Of a stretch of DNA of 64,000 nt, positions 1-8,988 are shown piece by piece. How positions within the stretch are numbered: position 1 is the first letter of the stretch; the number at the start of each line of letters is the position of its first letter. Below the pieces are notes generated by a model. It was given only the letters and a program-made list of their open reading frames with translations. It ran no database searches and was not told the DNA's origin. Origin of the DNA: Flavobacterium xueshanense (GTDB lineage Bacteria; Bacteroidota; Bacteroidia; Flavobacteriales; Flavobacteriaceae); NCBI RefSeq assembly GCF_900112975.1, contig NZ_FONQ01000009.1, forward strand, positions 80,620-144,619, in the 5' to 3' direction. The translations under genes and the position numbers were made by a program.

Positions 1-507
1 TGGATTTTAGGTTCCAGTATGGACAGTGCTGCTTTGGCTGCTGCCAATGGATTGCCGTACGCTTTTGCTGGACATTTTGCACCGAAACAAATGTATCAGG
101 CATTTCAGTTTTACCGGGATAATTTTGTGCCTTCGAAATATTTAAACCAACCCAAAACGATGGCTTGCGTAAACGCAATAGCTGCAGATACCGATGAAGA
201 AGCCGAAAAATTGTCGACCAGTTTAACTCAAATGTTTCTGAATTTGATTCGGAATGATAGAAGACCATTACAACCGCCTGTTGATTCGTTAGATGGAATT
301 ATGAGCGAAGAAGAGCATTTTCATGTTAACCAAATGACTTCTTGTTCGTTTGTAGGAAGCAAAGAAAAATTAGCAGTAGCATTGAAACAGTTTATTGATT
401 ATGCGAATATAGATGAACTGATGATCACCAGTCCAATTTTCGATCATGAAAATAAATTGAAAAGTATTCGAATAATGAAAGAAGTTATGGACACAATTAA
501 TAAGTAA
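1..507 (+). CDS. LLM-class flavin-dependent oxidoreductase, C-terminal part
   Basis: The reading frame is open from the first base (WILGSS...), so the N-terminal part lies outside the window. The 168 visible residues match the C-terminal region of the bacterial luciferase-like (LLM) flavin monooxygenase family: the stretch around AAANGLPYAFAGHFAP and the late SPIFDHENKLKSIRIM helix are characteristic of the small single-component members. These are FMN-dependent cytoplasmic enzymes whose physiological substrate is usually unknown. The gene ends with TAA and is convergent with fumC, with a strong hairpin between them. Family call is confident; the specific reaction is not. Confidence 0.85.
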   Translation, partial: WILGSSMDSAALAAANGLPYAFAGHFAPKQMYQAFQFYRDNFVPSKYLNQPKTMACVNAIAADTDEEAEKLSTSLTQMFLNLIRNDRRPLQPPVDSLDGIMSEEEHFHVNQMTSCSFVGSKEKLAVALKQFIDYANIDELMITSPIFDHENKLKSIRIMKEVMDTINK

Positions 508-633
508 TAGAATCTGTGGAACTTTCTTAAAACTTAGAGAAACTTACAGGACTTATATTTTAAAAAATTTTTACCATGTAAATCACGTAAGTTAAGTTCA
601 ATTATTAAATTTCGCTATTAGAATATAAATTAT

Positions 634-676
634 AAAATAATAAACCTGCAACGTTACATTGCAGGTTTATTATTTT
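634..676. terminator. Bidirectional hairpin terminator between convergent genes
   Basis: A perfect 17-bp stem (634-650 with 660-676) closes a 9-base loop, with A-rich and T-rich flanks so that it reads as a terminator in both directions. It lies between the flavin oxidoreductase stop (507) and the fumC stop (715). Confidence 0.85.
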
Positions 677-714
677 AAGAAGTACGGCAGTGCGTTTTAC
701 TCTAAAATTTTTAA

Positions 715-2112
715 TTATTTCAAGCTTCCTACCATATCTTCCGGTTTAACCCAAGCATCAAAATCTTCTGAAGTCACGTATCCTAGACGAACAGCTTCTT
801 CTTTCAGTGTTGTTCCGTTTTTATGTGCTGTCTGAGCAATTTCAGCGGATTTGTAGTATCCAATTTTAGTATTTAAAGCGGTAACTAACATCAATGAATT
901 GTCAACTAATTCTTTGATACGTTTGTAGTTTGGTGCAATTCCTTGTGCGCAGTGTTCGTCAAAAGACATACAAGCATCACCTAATAATCTCGCTGATTGT
1001 AAGAAGTTTGCAGCCATTAATGGTTTGAAAACATTCAATTCATAATGACCTTGCATTCCTCCAACAGAGATTGCAACATCATTCCCCATAACTTGTGCGC
1101 AAACCATTGTTAATGCCTCACATTGTGTTGGGTTTACTTTTCCTGGCATGATGGAAGATCCCGGCTCATTTTCCGGAATAATTATTTCTCCAATTCCTGA
1201 ACGTGGTCCAGAAGCCAGCATACGTACATCATTGGCAATTTTATTCAATGAAACCGCCAGTTGTTTTAACGCGCCATGCGTTTCTACGATGGCATCGTGT
1301 GCTGCTAATGCTTCAAATTTGTTTTCGGCAGTTACAAATGGATGTCCTGTAAATTCAGCGATATATTCCGCTACTTTTACATCATATCCCTCTGGAGTAT
1401 TTAATCCGGTTCCAACAGCCGTTCCACCTAAAGCCACTTCTGATAAGTGAGCCAACGTATTTTTAACCGCTTTTATACCGTAGTTCAATTGCGCTACATA
1501 TCCAGAAATTTCCTGTCCTAATGTTAATGGTGTAGCATCCATTAAATGCGTACGACCTATTTTAACCACATTGTTAAATTCAACTGCTTTTGCGTGTAGT
1601 GTGTCTCTTAGTTTTTCAACTCCGGGAATAGTAACTTCAACAACTGCTTTGTAGGCTGCAATGTGCATTCCTGTTGGGAACGTATCATTTGAAGATTGTG
1701 ATTTATTTACATCGTCATTCGCTTTGATAAATTGTTCGCCTTCACCAATGTTGAATCCTTTTAATACTTGCGCACGATTAGCAACTACTTCATTTACATT
1801 CATGTTACTTTGCGTACCGGAGCCCGTTTGCCAAATTACCAATGGAAATTCAGTATCTAATTTTCCGGCTAGAATTTCATCACAAACAGCAGCAATGGCA
1901 TCACGCTTTTCTTCTGGTAAAACTCCTAAATCACAATTGGCATAAGCCGCTGCTTTTTTAAGATAAGCAAAACCTTCAATAATTTCCTTTGGCATCGAAG
2001 CCGATGGACCTATTTTGAAGTTGTTTCTTGAACGTTCTGTTTGTGCGCCCCAATATTTGTCAGCTGGAACCTGCACTTCACCCATGGTGTCTTTTTCTAT
2101 TCTGAATTTCAT
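715..2112 (-). CDS. fumC: Class II fumarate hydratase
   Basis: A 465-residue protein that hydrates fumarate to L-malate in the TCA cycle; the class II enzyme is an iron-independent cytoplasmic homotetramer. The family signature [15 protein letters not shown] is intact, as are the conserved [13 protein letters not shown] and [16 protein letters not shown] substrate-site segments. Length is that of typical FumC (about 465). The start [16 protein letters not shown] matches the usual N-terminus of the family. It is transcribed alone; an approximately 80-bp dispersed palindromic repeat lies just upstream of the start (2154-2233). Nothing unusual in the protein. Confidence 0.97.
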   Translation of the reverse strand: MKFRIEKDTMGEVQVPADKYWGAQTERSRNNFKIGPSASMPKEIIEGFAYLKKAAAYANCDLGVLPEEKRDAIAAVCDEILAGKLDTEFPLVIWQTGSGTQSNMNVNEVVANRAQVLKGFNIGEGEQFIKANDDVNKSQSSNDTFPTGMHIAAYKAVVEVTIPGVEKLRDTLHAKAVEFNNVVKIGRTHLMDATPLTLGQEISGYVAQLNYGIKAVKNTLAHLSEVALGGTAVGTGLNTPEGYDVKVAEYIAEFTGHPFVTAENKFEALAAHDAIVETHGALKQLAVSLNKIANDVRMLASGPRSGIGEIIIPENEPGSSIMPGKVNPTQCEALTMVCAQVMGNDVAISVGGMQGHYELNVFKPLMAANFLQSARLLGDACMSFDEHCAQGIAPNYKRIKELVDNSLMLVTALNTKIGYYKSAEIAQTAHKNGTTLKEEAVRLGYVTSEDFDAWVKPEDMVGSLK

Positions 2113-2153
2113 TTTGTTGTTATTTAGGAATAATTATGTCGTTTACTACTTTT

Positions 2154-2233
2154 TAGCCCTGATGGTAATGGAAATCCTTTTCTTTTTTTCTTTAAAAAAG
2201 AAAAGATTGGAGTGAACAGCGGGAAACAGCTCC
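2154..2233 (+). repeat. Dispersed ~80-bp palindromic element, copy 1
   Basis: The sequence begins TAGCCCTGA, contains GGAAATCCTTTT and AAAAGATTG, and ends with AGCTCC. The same blocks occur in inverted orientation at 25886-25967. The centre is a T-rich/A-rich hairpin that differs between copies, while the outer blocks are conserved. It lies immediately upstream of fumC. It contains no coding sequence and resembles the REP/MITE-like intergenic repeats common in flavobacterial genomes. Confidence 0.75.
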
Positions 2234-2361
2234 AAATTCTGAGTTCAAAAATACGGATAATTCCTTTTTTATAAAAATTGATTGATAGTTTTTATGCTTT
2301 TTTATTGGTACGAAAAGGAATTAAACTTACATTTGTGGCTACATTCAAAATTCCGGAAAAC

Positions 2362-2532
2362 ATGTTTGAATTTTCACAGTACTTAGGCTTTTTACTTTTC
2401 TTAACCATTCTTACTTTAGGATTTTGGTTGATGTTTTTTCTAGTTGGTTTCGTTTCCTATTGGGTAGGTGGAGCCAGTTGGGAAGCATACAAGGAGAAAA
2501 GAGAAAAAAAGAAGCAAGAACAATCAGTTTAA
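2362..2532 (+). CDS. Small single-pass membrane protein, hypothetical
   Basis: A 56-residue ORF starting MFEFSQYLGF. Residues about 7-36 form one or two very hydrophobic segments (LLFLTILTLGFWLMFFLVGFV), followed by a short linker and a highly charged lysine/glutamate tail (KEKREKKKQEQ), giving a cytoplasmic tail by the positive-inside rule. A longer frame exists upstream to 2278, but the ATG at 2362 begins directly before the hydrophobic part and is preferred. A hairpin follows at 2546-2580. I do not recognise a family; small proteins of this design are common next to receptors in flavobacteria. Confidence 0.55.
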   Translation: MFEFSQYLGFLLFLTILTLGFWLMFFLVGFVSYWVGGASWEAYKEKREKKKQEQSV

Positions 2533-2545
2533 TCTTTTTGTTTAA

Positions 2546-2580
2546 TAAAAAAAGGACTCATTTATGGGCCCTTTTTTTTA
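2546..2580. terminator. Hairpin terminator between convergent genes
   Basis: TAAAAAAAGG (2546-2555) pairs with CCTTTTTTTTA (2570-2580) around a 14-base loop. It lies between the small membrane protein (+) and the TonB-dependent receptor (-). A second, weaker hairpin with the same GGACCCAT-type core follows at about 2620-2650. Confidence 0.65.
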
Positions 2581-2664
2581 TGCTTACACTTTTCAATATT
2601 ATTGAATTAAATAATATCTATAAAAAAAAGGACCCATTTTCATGAATCCTTAATTTTGTTACCC

Positions 2665-5181
2665 TTAATAATCCCCTTCGTTATCACCTTGATTTCGCTT
2701 AGGTTGTTCTCTTTCGTTTTTAGGTTTATTGAAACGATATGTGAATGATAAATTAAATTGTCTTTCTCTCCACTGCATTTCACTGTACGAACTTACAATT
2801 CCGGGAAGATAACTTTCCACCATTCTTTTTCTGGAGTTAAATACATCACTGACGTTGAATGAAAGTGTTGCTTTGTCCTTTAAGATGTCTTTACTGAAGG
2901 CTAAGTTTGCTGAAAAAATACCTAAACTTCTTCCTTGTGCATTATTTTGCGGACCGTTGTAACTTGCATTAGCCTGCCATTCAATTTTGTGTGGCAAAGT
3001 TATTTTTGAAGTCAGTCTTGTAGACCATGACGCTGCTACGTTATCAAAATTTTGTACAATTTCTTTATTTTTAAAATTAGTATAAACAAAATCTCCTTGC
3101 GTTTCGTTTCTGAAGAAATTGAAATTACTATTTACTTTCCACCATTTGAAAGGAGAATAATTTAATGTGAATTCAAATCCTACTCTATATTCTGTAGCTA
3201 AGTTAATAGGTGAACTAATAATAATAGGAATACGTGTATCTTCGCCACCATTAATTTGTGTTACCTGACCATTTACAACTGTATCTTTACCGTCGACTGC
3301 AGTGACAATAAAATCTCCCGATTCTCTTCTTGCAAATTGAAAAACATCAGTAGTTTTATTTACGTACAAAGAAGTATTGAAGGTTAATTTCTCCCATCTT
3401 TTGATATAACCGAAATCAATAGCGTCTGAAAATGCAGGATCTAAATCTGGATTACCAACAAAAATATTGATGTTACTTGACAAATTGCTGAACGGATTCA
3501 ACATTCTTCCTCTAGGTCTTTGAATTCTTCGGCTATAGCTTAGAGAAGCGCTGCTTTTATCTGAGATTTCATAAGTGAAGAAAGCACTTGGAAAAAAGTT
3601 ATTGTATTTTTTAGTGTTAAAATCATTAGTTGCTAATTGATTGATTTCAATATTGGAATCTTCAAAACGCAATCCGAAAAGGGCAGAAAATTTATTAATT
3701 TTCACACCATATTGGGTGTAAATTGCATTTACTTTCTCTCTGTATTCTAATGTATTGGTAAAGTTGTTATTGATTACTCCATCATTTTTAACGCTGTAAT
3801 CCGTGAGTAATTCAGAGAAATCACCACGGTATCCTGCTTCAAACTGGCTTCCTTTGCCTACGGGTAGCACATAATCCATTTGAAGTAAATTTCGGCTTTG
3901 GCTTTGATTGTTGATTGTCTTATCAAATTTTACTACACTTGTATTTGTGGCCGTGTCCGTAATTAATGCATTGTTGATGTCATCATTTGTAGAGAAAGAA
4001 CCATCAAATGTTAATTTATGACCGTCTTTTTTAAATTTTTTAGTAAAGTTCGTCGTAAATTCTACATTCTCACTGTCACTATTTTCTAAATTGATACGAT
4101 TACGAGCGTAGTCATAATTAAATCCTGCGTCATAATTATTCTGCAAAACATTGTCTACATTATTTCCATCACTTTTTCTGTAGTTGAAGGTATTGGTCCA
4201 AGAAAGGCTTTCGCTTAAATACCATTCCATTCCAAAGTTTCCATTGTATCCTTTATTGTCTCTTTCGTTCTCTCTCGTTTCATTTACATAATTTCGAGTT
4301 GAATTGTCCGCATTTAAATATCTTGAATTGGTAAATGCATTTCCAGGATTGCTACGATCATTGTATCCTTGAGTAGTGAAAAGATTAAAGTTTTTTGATT
4401 TATAATTTAAGTTACCGCTTAAACCGTAGGTTTCAGGATATCCGGCAGAAGCAATAAATGTTCCGTTTAAACCTTGATTTTTCCCTTTTTTCAGGATGAT
4501 ATTCAATAAACCCCCACCACCTTCAGCATCATATCGTGCGGAAGGGTTGGTAATCACTTCTACTTTTTCAATCGCATCTGCCGGAATCAATCGTAGTGCT
4601 TCCGCAATATTAATCGCATTCGAAGGTTTACCGTCAATAAGAACGCGTACATTTTCATTTCCACGAAGGCTAATATTCCCCTCTACATCTACAGCAACAG
4701 AAGGAATGTTGTCCAGAACATCACTTACAGTTCCACCTTTTACCATAAGGTCATTTCCTACGTTGTACACTTTTTTATCTAATTTGATTTCAACTGTTGT
4801 TTTTTCAGAACGAATGATAACTTCATTCAATTGATTGGGATTTTCTTCCAAACTAATCAAACCTAAACTACTGTTAGACTGTAGGTTTTTCTGTTTGATT
4901 TCAAATAATTTAAAAGATATAAATTCAATTTTTATATCATAAACTCCCGGTTTTACCTCAATATCAAATTCTCCATTCGGATTTGTAATTCCACCAGCAA
5001 CAGGTTTTTGATTGTTAGGTTCTAAAAAAGTAATTGTAGCATATTCTAGAGGTTGTTTGCTTATTTTTTCTACTACTTTTCCTGAAATTTTAATTTTTGG
5101 AACAGCAGGTGCCTGTTGAGCATAACTGAATAGAGTTATAAAAAAGAGAACAAGAAGTAATGCGGATTTTATTTTTTTCAT
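2665..5181 (-). CDS. TonB-dependent outer-membrane receptor with carboxypeptidase-like N-terminal domain
   Basis: An 838-residue outer-membrane beta-barrel protein. A signal peptide (MKKIKSALLLVLFFITLFSYAQQ) is followed by a CarboxypepD_reg-like domain (about residues 30-120, ISGKVVEKISKQPLEYATITF...GEFDIEV), a plug domain (about 135-230, with VSDVLDNIPSVAVDVEGNISLRGN and RVLIDGKP) and a long barrel in the style of the outer-membrane beta-barrel family 14. These proteins import a ligand using TonB-ExbBD energy; the substrate cannot be read from sequence, and no SusD partner is adjacent. The TTG-initiated extension to 5205 is rejected because the signal peptide begins at 5181. The C-terminal Q/N/R-rich tail ends after the final barrel strand. 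Confidence 0.9.
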   Translation of the reverse strand: MKKIKSALLLVLFFITLFSYAQQAPAVPKIKISGKVVEKISKQPLEYATITFLEPNNQKPVAGGITNPNGEFDIEVKPGVYDIKIEFISFKLFEIKQKNLQSNSSLGLISLEENPNQLNEVIIRSEKTTVEIKLDKKVYNVGNDLMVKGGTVSDVLDNIPSVAVDVEGNISLRGNENVRVLIDGKPSNAINIAEALRLIPADAIEKVEVITNPSARYDAEGGGGLLNIILKKGKNQGLNGTFIASAGYPETYGLSGNLNYKSKNFNLFTTQGYNDRSNPGNAFTNSRYLNADNSTRNYVNETRENERDNKGYNGNFGMEWYLSESLSWTNTFNYRKSDGNNVDNVLQNNYDAGFNYDYARNRINLENSDSENVEFTTNFTKKFKKDGHKLTFDGSFSTNDDINNALITDTATNTSVVKFDKTINNQSQSRNLLQMDYVLPVGKGSQFEAGYRGDFSELLTDYSVKNDGVINNNFTNTLEYREKVNAIYTQYGVKINKFSALFGLRFEDSNIEINQLATNDFNTKKYNNFFPSAFFTYEISDKSSASLSYSRRIQRPRGRMLNPFSNLSSNINIFVGNPDLDPAFSDAIDFGYIKRWEKLTFNTSLYVNKTTDVFQFARRESGDFIVTAVDGKDTVVNGQVTQINGGEDTRIPIIISSPINLATEYRVGFEFTLNYSPFKWWKVNSNFNFFRNETQGDFVYTNFKNKEIVQNFDNVAASWSTRLTSKITLPHKIEWQANASYNGPQNNAQGRSLGIFSANLAFSKDILKDKATLSFNVSDVFNSRKRMVESYLPGIVSSYSEMQWRERQFNLSFTYRFNKPKNEREQPKRNQGDNEGDY

Positions 5182-5215
5182 TTTTAAAAAAACTTTAGTT
5201 ACCAACCTTAGATTG

Positions 5216-5223
5216 CAAAAGTA
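5216..5223 (-). promoter_or_regulatory. Candidate -7 element (TACTTTTG) upstream of the receptor
   Basis: On the minus strand TACTTTTG matches the Bacteroidota consensus TAnnTTTG, about 35 bases before the receptor ATG. No convincing -33 TTG was found, so this is a moderate call. Confidence 0.4.
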
Positions 5224-5277
5224 GCGTTTGGTTTAATAGTAAAAATCATAAAATAATGTTAATTAAAAACAGTTATT

Positions 5278-5622
5278 TTATGAAATGAATGCTTCTGCTT
5301 TTTCTAAATCTCGGCCGATGATTGCCTTGTTTTCTATTATTACAATCGGTCTTTCAATTAAAATTGGATTCGCAATCATGGCCTGAATAATTTGTTCGTT
5401 ATTCATTTTTTGGTCTTTAAAATTGTCTATCCAAATTTTTTCTTTTTGGCGCACCAGTTCAATTGGTTTCATATTCAATTTTTTAATAATAGCAGACAGT
5501 TCTTCAAAAGAAGGTGGGTTTGTCAAATAATTGATGACTTCAAACTCTTTTTCTGATTGTTCTAAAAGTGCGAGACAATTTCTGGATTTTCCGCAGCGTG
5601 AATTATGGTATATTTGTATCAT
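5278..5622 (-). CDS. arsC: ArsC/Spx-family arsenate reductase (glutaredoxin type)
   Basis: A 114-residue thioredoxin-fold protein starting MIQIYHNSRCGKSRNCL. The N-terminal HNSRCGKSR is the ArsC active-site loop, with the catalytic cysteine at residue 10 followed by the anion-binding serine and arginine. The central KPIELVR and C-terminal NPILIERPIVI (with the conserved RP) complete the family pattern. The family reduces arsenate with glutaredoxin/glutathione; without an ars operon here, a role as a general ArsC-like reductase or Spx relative is equally possible. A TTG extension to 5637 is less likely than the ATG at 5622. Confidence 0.85.
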   Translation of the reverse strand: MIQIYHNSRCGKSRNCLALLEQSEKEFEVINYLTNPPSFEELSAIIKKLNMKPIELVRQKEKIWIDNFKDQKMNNEQIIQAMIANPILIERPIVIIENKAIIGRDLEKAEAFIS

Positions 5623-5718
5623 ATAATTTGTTTTCAATAGTTGTTAAAGCATTATATAAGGGGTAACAAAAAGAATATTTGTTACTCTAATCAGTTGTAA
5701 AATTAAACTAAAAAATAC

Positions 5719-6630
5719 ATGTTTATAGAACAAGGTTTAAAATCAGAGAATACGTTTTGGAAATATATTGGCGGTTCAATACTAATCTTTTTTGCTTCAT
5801 TGGTTGGGCAGATTCCGCTTCTTGCCATTTTGCTTTATGAAACATTTGTAAACGGAAAATCGTATCCTGCCAGTAATGAAGCAATTATGCGTTTTTTTGA
5901 ACCGAATCTGACCTTGTTTTTGATGCTGATTTCGTTTGTTTTTATTATGCTTGGCATCATTCTGGTGATCCGACACCTGCACCATCAAACGGTACTTTCC
6001 GTCACCACTTCAAGAGCGAAAGTTGACTGGAACCGAATCGTATTTTCATTTTTGATTTGGGCTGCATTTACAATTGTATCCACTTTATTTTTTTATTATT
6101 ACAGTCCAAATGACTTCATATTCAATTTTAAACCTGTTCCATTTGCTATCTTGGCACTAATCGGAATAGTTCTTATTCCGATACAAACCAGTTCTGAAGA
6201 ATTTATTTTTAGAGGCTATTTGATGCAGGGATTTGCAAATCTTGCAAAAAACAAATGGTTTCCATTACTAATGACTTCGCTGATTTTTGGTGGAATGCAC
6301 TGGTTCAATCCGGAAGTTGTTAAAATTGGTCCTGTAATTTTGGTTTATTATATTGGCACCGGATTATTTTTGGGGATTATTACGTTAATGGATGAAGGAA
6401 TGGAGTTAGCGCTGGGATTTCATGCTGCAAATAATTTGGTTGGTGCTTTATTGGTCACTTCGGATTGGTCTGCTTTTCAAACGCATTCTATTTTCAAAGA
6501 TATTTCAGATCCTTCAGCAGGATTAGATGTTATTTTTCCTGTTGTCATAATTTTCCCGATACTTTTATTTATCTTTAGTAAAAAATATAATTGGACCAAC
6601 TGGAAAGAAAAATTGACTGGTAAAATTTAG
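5719..6630 (+). CDS. CPBP family intramembrane glutamic endopeptidase
   Basis: A 303-residue polytopic membrane protein with roughly eight hydrophobic segments. The CPBP (CAAX protease/bacteriocin-processing, ABI) motifs are all visible: EEFIFRG (EExxxR, motif 1) near residue 168, GGMHWFNP (motif 2 histidine) near 193 and FHAANN (motif 3 histidine) near 240. The family cleaves membrane or prenylated peptides within the bilayer; substrates in Bacteroidota are mostly unknown. It precedes menE on the same strand with a 38-base gap, so co-transcription is possible. Confidence 0.9.
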   Translation: MFIEQGLKSENTFWKYIGGSILIFFASLVGQIPLLAILLYETFVNGKSYPASNEAIMRFFEPNLTLFLMLISFVFIMLGIILVIRHLHHQTVLSVTTSRAKVDWNRIVFSFLIWAAFTIVSTLFFYYYSPNDFIFNFKPVPFAILALIGIVLIPIQTSSEEFIFRGYLMQGFANLAKNKWFPLLMTSLIFGGMHWFNPEVVKIGPVILVYYIGTGLFLGIITLMDEGMELALGFHAANNLVGALLVTSDWSAFQTHSIFKDISDPSAGLDVIFPVVIIFPILLFIFSKKYNWTNWKEKLTGKI

Positions 6631-6668
6631 TTGATTTAAGATACAAATAATTTAATAAAAGGCCACTC

Positions 6669-7718
6669 ATGACCAGTACAATAACATATCAGAACGTTCA
6701 TAATCTCTTCAAATTGAACGGTTTTCATTTGGATCGAAATGATTTATGCCGAGTAGCGTACAGTTTTATCAAAGAAGGAGATGAGCATGAAAAGTCTGTG
6801 GGCGATTTTATACTCGATTGGTTTGACAATAAATCCTATCTGGAATTCAGTACATCAGGAACTACAGGAGCGCCTAAACTAATCCGAATAGAGAAACAGG
6901 CTATGGTTGATTCAGCGGTTGCCACGGGTGATTTTTTTGATTTACATCCGGGTGATAAAGCATTACATTGTTTGCCGACTAAATTCATAGCGGGGAAGAT
7001 GATGTTTGTAAGGAGTTTTATACTTGGTCTTGATTTAGATTTTGTGGCACCAAGTTCACATCCTATGTTGCTAAACGATACCAAATATGATTTTGCAGCC
7101 ATGGTTCCTTTGCAAGCGCAAAACTCTTTAGCGGAGTTAAATAACGTAAAAAAGATAATTATTGGTGGTGCAAAAATGAATACTGCTCTAGAAAAAGGAC
7201 TATCTAAATTAAAAACTATAGTTTATGAAACTTATGGCATGACGGAAACCATTACTCATATTGCTGCCAAGAAAATTGGAGAAGAGGCTTTCTCAGTTTT
7301 ACCCAATATAAAAATTGCCAAAGATGACCGAAACTGCTTAGTAATTGATGCTCCAAAAATTTCAGAAAAATCTATTGTAACGAATGATTTGGTCGAAATA
7401 GTTGGCGAAAACCAGTTTGTTTTTTTAGGGAGAATAGATAATGTAATCAATAGCGGCGGGGTTAAATTAATTCCAGAAAAAATAGAACAAAAGTTATCCC
7501 ATAAAATTAATTCAAGATTTTTTGTAACTGGGATTCATGATGCTGCTTTGGGCGAAAAATTAGTTTTGGTAATTGAAGGTGAAAATCAAACATTAGAAGA
7601 TACTATTTTTGATGGTTTAGATAAATATGAAAAACCAAAAGAAGTATTTTATGTAGCAAAATTTACTGAAACTGAAAATGGTAAGGTGAAAAGAAAAGAA
7701 ATACTGGAAAGTATGTAA
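6669..7718 (+). CDS. menE: o-succinylbenzoate--CoA ligase (AMP-binding)
   Basis: A 349-residue member of the ANL adenylating superfamily. The P-loop-like motif YLEFSTSGTTGAPKLI (about residues 58-72), the YGMTET adenylate-binding motif (about 190) and the late GRIDNVINSGGVKLIPEKIE hinge are present. The short length matches the compact flavobacterial MenE, which activates o-succinylbenzoate to its CoA ester in menaquinone synthesis. No other men genes are visible, so the function rests on similarity; another short acyl-CoA ligase is the alternative. Confidence 0.85.
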   Translation: MTSTITYQNVHNLFKLNGFHLDRNDLCRVAYSFIKEGDEHEKSVGDFILDWFDNKSYLEFSTSGTTGAPKLIRIEKQAMVDSAVATGDFFDLHPGDKALHCLPTKFIAGKMMFVRSFILGLDLDFVAPSSHPMLLNDTKYDFAAMVPLQAQNSLAELNNVKKIIIGGAKMNTALEKGLSKLKTIVYETYGMTETITHIAAKKIGEEAFSVLPNIKIAKDDRNCLVIDAPKISEKSIVTNDLVEIVGENQFVFLGRIDNVINSGGVKLIPEKIEQKLSHKINSRFFVTGIHDAALGEKLVLVIEGENQTLEDTIFDGLDKYEKPKEVFYVAKFTETENGKVKRKEILESM

Positions 7719-8203
7719 TTCAATCCATTTAGTGCAATTAATAAAATTTGTGAATGATCGTAAATAAAAAATCAGCTAAATGGGAGCTTAAAAAAAGAGT
7801 TAGATGCCCAATTCTTGGGTTAACATCGCTATGGTTTTCTCAAATAAAGTGAAACATCTTAAAGAAATGAAAAAATATTTGTTTCTATTTTTTAAAAATA
7901 AGAAACTTAAATTGCGACCAACTTAAATAAATTAACCCTTTAGGTGTTATTTATTTAAGTTTTAAAAATTATAAATTGTATCATTAGTATGTAGTGATTT
8001 TGTCATTTCGAGGAACGAGAAATCTTATGTTGTGAATTGATAATGTGATTCCCCTTCTATCGGAATGACAAAATAACGACTTTATATTATTTTTAAACAA
8101 TTGCATCCTACGGCATCTGTAATTACTATAAGTATCAAATTTAAAAATAACCTTGTTTATAAAAGCCATTTTTTGAGTTTAATACTTTTTTGTTTATTGA
8201 AAA
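7719..8203. other. Intergenic region with a palindrome and a dispersed repeat
   Basis: No gene is seen. AACTTAAATAAAT (7920-7932) and its exact reverse complement (7949-7961) form a 13-bp stem around a 16-base loop, AT-only except for one pair. A mobile-looking repeat follows at 7996-8074. The short minus-strand frame across 7984-8169 is only the repeat read in frame. Confidence 0.6.
7996..8074 (+). repeat. Dispersed ~80-bp inverted-repeat element (GTCATTTCG type), copy 1
   Basis: Terminal inverted repeats GATTTTGTCATTTCG and CGGAATGACAAAAT enclose AACGAGAAATC ... TGTGAAT ... GATTCC. A second copy in opposite orientation lies at 41984-42063, with the same blocks in the same order when reverse-complemented. 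There is no coding capacity; it is MITE/REP-like. Confidence 0.75.
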
Positions 8204-8836
8204 TTAGTTTTTAAATCGGTAATTTACTCTAAAGCCAAGACTGTTTTCGGCATGGCCAAGAGCTAAAAATTGTGTTAAATTCATCGATACTCCTAATTTA
8301 TTTTTATTAGTACTAATATTAAAATAGCGACCAACATACAATCCAGAACATACACCAAATTGTTGATCACTGGCGTATTCTGATACAAAACCCATTCCTA
8401 TTTTACTGTCTTCATCTGATAAAACATAACCAACGCCTGTTTCAGCACCCCAAAACCAATGCGAGTTCATATTGAATTGAATGTTGGGTCTAAGACTAAA
8501 AAGGCTGAAATTATTGTGGCTGGCTCTTTCCTGCATTGTACTTTCAGGAGTGAGGATTCGAGTGTTTTTTCGGATGAATCGGTAGTCGTAATCAAATCGG
8601 ATTCCTAATTCTAATTTCCTTGAAATTATTTTTCCAACTCTTCCATTTAAACCAATTGCCAGTCTGTGTGTCCGATACATTTCGATATGAACCGGTAAAG
8701 AAGCATTGATTCCCGATTCAAAATAAATAGGTTTTTTTTCTTTTTTGGTGTTATTACTATCTAATTTACTTTGTGCGAATAAAGACTGACCTGGTAGAAT
8801 CAATATACTAAATAGTAAAACCAAAATTTTTTTCAT
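8204..8836 (-). CDS. Hypothetical outer-membrane beta-barrel protein
   Basis: A 210-residue protein with a signal peptide (MKKILVLLFSILILPGQSLFAQ) followed by alternating hydrophobic/polar strands rich in aromatic and glycine residues (LAIGLNGRVGKI, WFWGAETGVGYV, SLGFRVNYRFKN). The terminal aromatic-rich strand with a basic penultimate segment is usual for small barrels. It resembles the outer-membrane-protein/porin-like families of Bacteroidota without a recognisable specific family. It stands alone between two intergenic regions. Confidence 0.7.
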   Translation of the reverse strand: MKKILVLLFSILILPGQSLFAQSKLDSNNTKKEKKPIYFESGINASLPVHIEMYRTHRLAIGLNGRVGKIISRKLELGIRFDYDYRFIRKNTRILTPESTMQERASHNNFSLFSLRPNIQFNMNSHWFWGAETGVGYVLSDEDSKIGMGFVSEYASDQQFGVCSGLYVGRYFNISTNKNKLGVSMNLTQFLALGHAENSLGFRVNYRFKN

Positions 8837-8988
8837 TTCTTATTCAATTTTAAATTATTAAAATGAATTAGGTTAAGATTTGTGAGTGTTATTTAATCAA
8901 TGAGGCTGTTTTGTTGCTGCTCCAAAGAAGCAGCAACAAAACAGCCATAAATATACAAAATAATTATTTAAGCAATTGATAATCAGTA

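Noticed and set aside
7984..8169. Minus-strand 61-codon ORF
   Set aside because: It is the dispersed repeat read in frame (HSDRRGI...VPRNDK pattern), not a gene.
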